Source of the DNA: Pontibacter rufus
GTDB lineage: Bacteria; Bacteroidota; Bacteroidia; Cytophagales; Hymenobacteraceae
Assembly: GCF_015694705.1 (NCBI RefSeq)
Contig: NZ_JADQDR010000005.1
Location: 248,001 to 312,000 of the forward strand
Reading direction: 5' to 3'
DNA length: 64,000 bases
Of this stretch, positions 63,552 through 64,000 are shown piece after piece (within the stretch, counting starts at the first letter, position 1; each line of letters starts with the position of its first letter). Below the pieces are notes generated by a model. It searched no databases, was not told where the DNA came from, and saw nothing but the letters and a program-made list of their open reading frames with translations. A program made the position numbers and the translations under genes.

Positions 63552-63923
63552 ATGTATATCGCCCTTATCAGCATTATTATTTTTATTTGCGTGCTGCTTA
63601 TTTTAGTAGTGCTTGCCCAAAATCCTAAGGGAGGCGGCCTGTCGAGTCAGTTTGGCGGCAGCACCAGCCAGCTGGTAGGCGTTAAACGCACCGGCGATTT
63701 GCTGGAGAAACTGACCTGGGCTTTTGCAATTGCCCTGGTAGTATTGTCGCTGGGCACTCATATGCTGCGCGCTTCTTCCGAAGACTCTGCTATTATGAAC
63801 AGAAGCGTAAACGAAGAACGCGCCCGTCAGTCGCAGTTACCGGCTGCCCCTGCTCCTGCAATACCAGGTGCAGAAAACACAGCGCCGGCAACCATACCTG
63901 CAGCAACAGACACAGCCCAGTAA
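63552..63923 (+). CDS. secG: Preprotein translocase subunit SecG
   Basis: A 123-residue membrane protein with two helices (about 3-23 and 52-72), joined by the conserved loop VLAQNPKGGGLSSQFGG. This is the SecG signature. It supports SecYE translocation. A Pro/Ala-rich C-terminal tail (about 95-123) extends beyond the usual family length. One base separates it from the preceding gene. Confidence 0.93.
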   Translation: MYIALISIIIFICVLLILVVLAQNPKGGGLSSQFGGSTSQLVGVKRTGDLLEKLTWAFAIALVVLSLGTHMLRASSEDSAIMNRSVNEERARQSQLPAAPAPAIPGAENTAPATIPAATDTAQ

Positions 63924-63942
63924 ACACAAGTATAAGTATAGT

Positions 63943-63970
63943 AAAAAGCCGGCTTTCTGCCGGCTTTTTT
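63943..63970 (+). terminator. Terminator after secG
   Basis: AAAAAGCCGG (63943-63952) and CCGGCTTTTT (63960-63969) form a perfect 10-bp stem followed by T. Two overlapping AAGTATA words lie between the secG stop and this hairpin. Confidence 0.9.
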
Positions 63971-64000
63971 ATTTTATTCCGTAGCTTTTTCGTTCTGCCA

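Larger units (their letters stand above)
331..63938. repeat. Dispersed over-represented octamer AAGTATAA / TTATACTT
   Basis: About 65 exact copies of AAGTATAA (either strand) and about 140 of its core AGTATA/TATACT were counted by eye across the window, in coding and non-coding DNA and in both orientations. Even base use predicts about 2 and about 31. Examples: 331, 3411, 13990, 18388, 24361, 24636, 37551, 43857, 51280, 54883, 63928. Few copies lie in glnN, guaA and the helicase gene. Confidence 0.75.

Overview
This window looks like chromosomal DNA of a Bacteroidota bacterium, most likely order Cytophagales and close to Pontibacter/Hymenobacteraceae (inference). The evidence is the gliding-motility gene gldC, a secreted protein with a type B (CHU_C-like) type IX secretion C-terminus, a type III glutamine synthetase, lipid A (lpxK) and LptE genes, and promoters of the Bacteroidota form TAnnTTTG (-7) with TTG about 20 bases upstream. 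Base composition is roughly balanced. There is no rRNA, tRNA, CRISPR array or intact insertion sequence. One structural RNA is present, the small SRP RNA on the minus strand at 35680-35769.

Layout. 1-5.6 kb: start of thyA (runs off the left edge), an RND exporter, a coiled-coil envelope protein and a UPF1/IGHMBP2-type helicase. 5.8-10.1 kb: SlyD, then a metabolic insert (GH15 glucoamylase-like enzyme, a membrane protein, a DUF2231-Rieske protein) preceded by a broken SDR fragment. 10.3-16.8 kb: glnN, Ppx/GppA phosphatase, an M23 lipoprotein, a YkuD-type L,D-transpeptidase and a DUF1622 protein. 17.2-32.9 kb: surface-glycan region. An AT-rich orphan and a GT61 transferase lie on the minus strand. 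A tight plus-strand operon follows for CMP-pseudaminic acid (pseB, pseC, aldo/keto reductase, SDR, pseF, a pseG-pseH fusion, pseI) with a GT-B transferase, then a LamG/type IX secreted protein, a flippase and a degenerate DegT aminotransferase. 33-48 kb: ftsE, transaldolase-like aldolase, SRP RNA, guaA, a periplasmic-binding-like protein, hemL, dcd, gldC, an EEP-fold lipoprotein that has lost active-site residues, an LTA-synthase-family enzyme, mtaB and an OmpH/Skp lipoprotein. 48-64 kb: a MacB-like permease, miaE, a putative porin, lpxK, a Nif3 protein, a zinc-ribbon protein, pabB, miaB, a sigma-54 activator, lptE and secG.

How the genes fit together. Much of the window serves the cell envelope: peptidoglycan (M23, L,D-transpeptidase, FtsE), lipid A/LPS (LpxK, LptE), outer membrane (porin, OmpH/Skp), secretion (SecG, type IX cargo, GldC) and nonulosonic-acid glycans. 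Three enzymes modify tRNA position 37 (MtaB, MiaB, MiaE).

The most unusual signals are not genes. The first is the octamer AAGTATAA (core AGTATA), strongly over-represented on both strands in coding and non-coding DNA: about 65 copies by eye where about 2 are expected. The second is a set of intergenic inverted repeats, each built from its own short word, including a perfect 25-bp pair after guaA and a 42-bp pair before mtaB. The third is a set of promoters whose -7 element almost touches the start codon, implying leaderless mRNAs for guaA, mtaB, the LTA-synthase gene and the porin. All counts were made by eye and should be recomputed.
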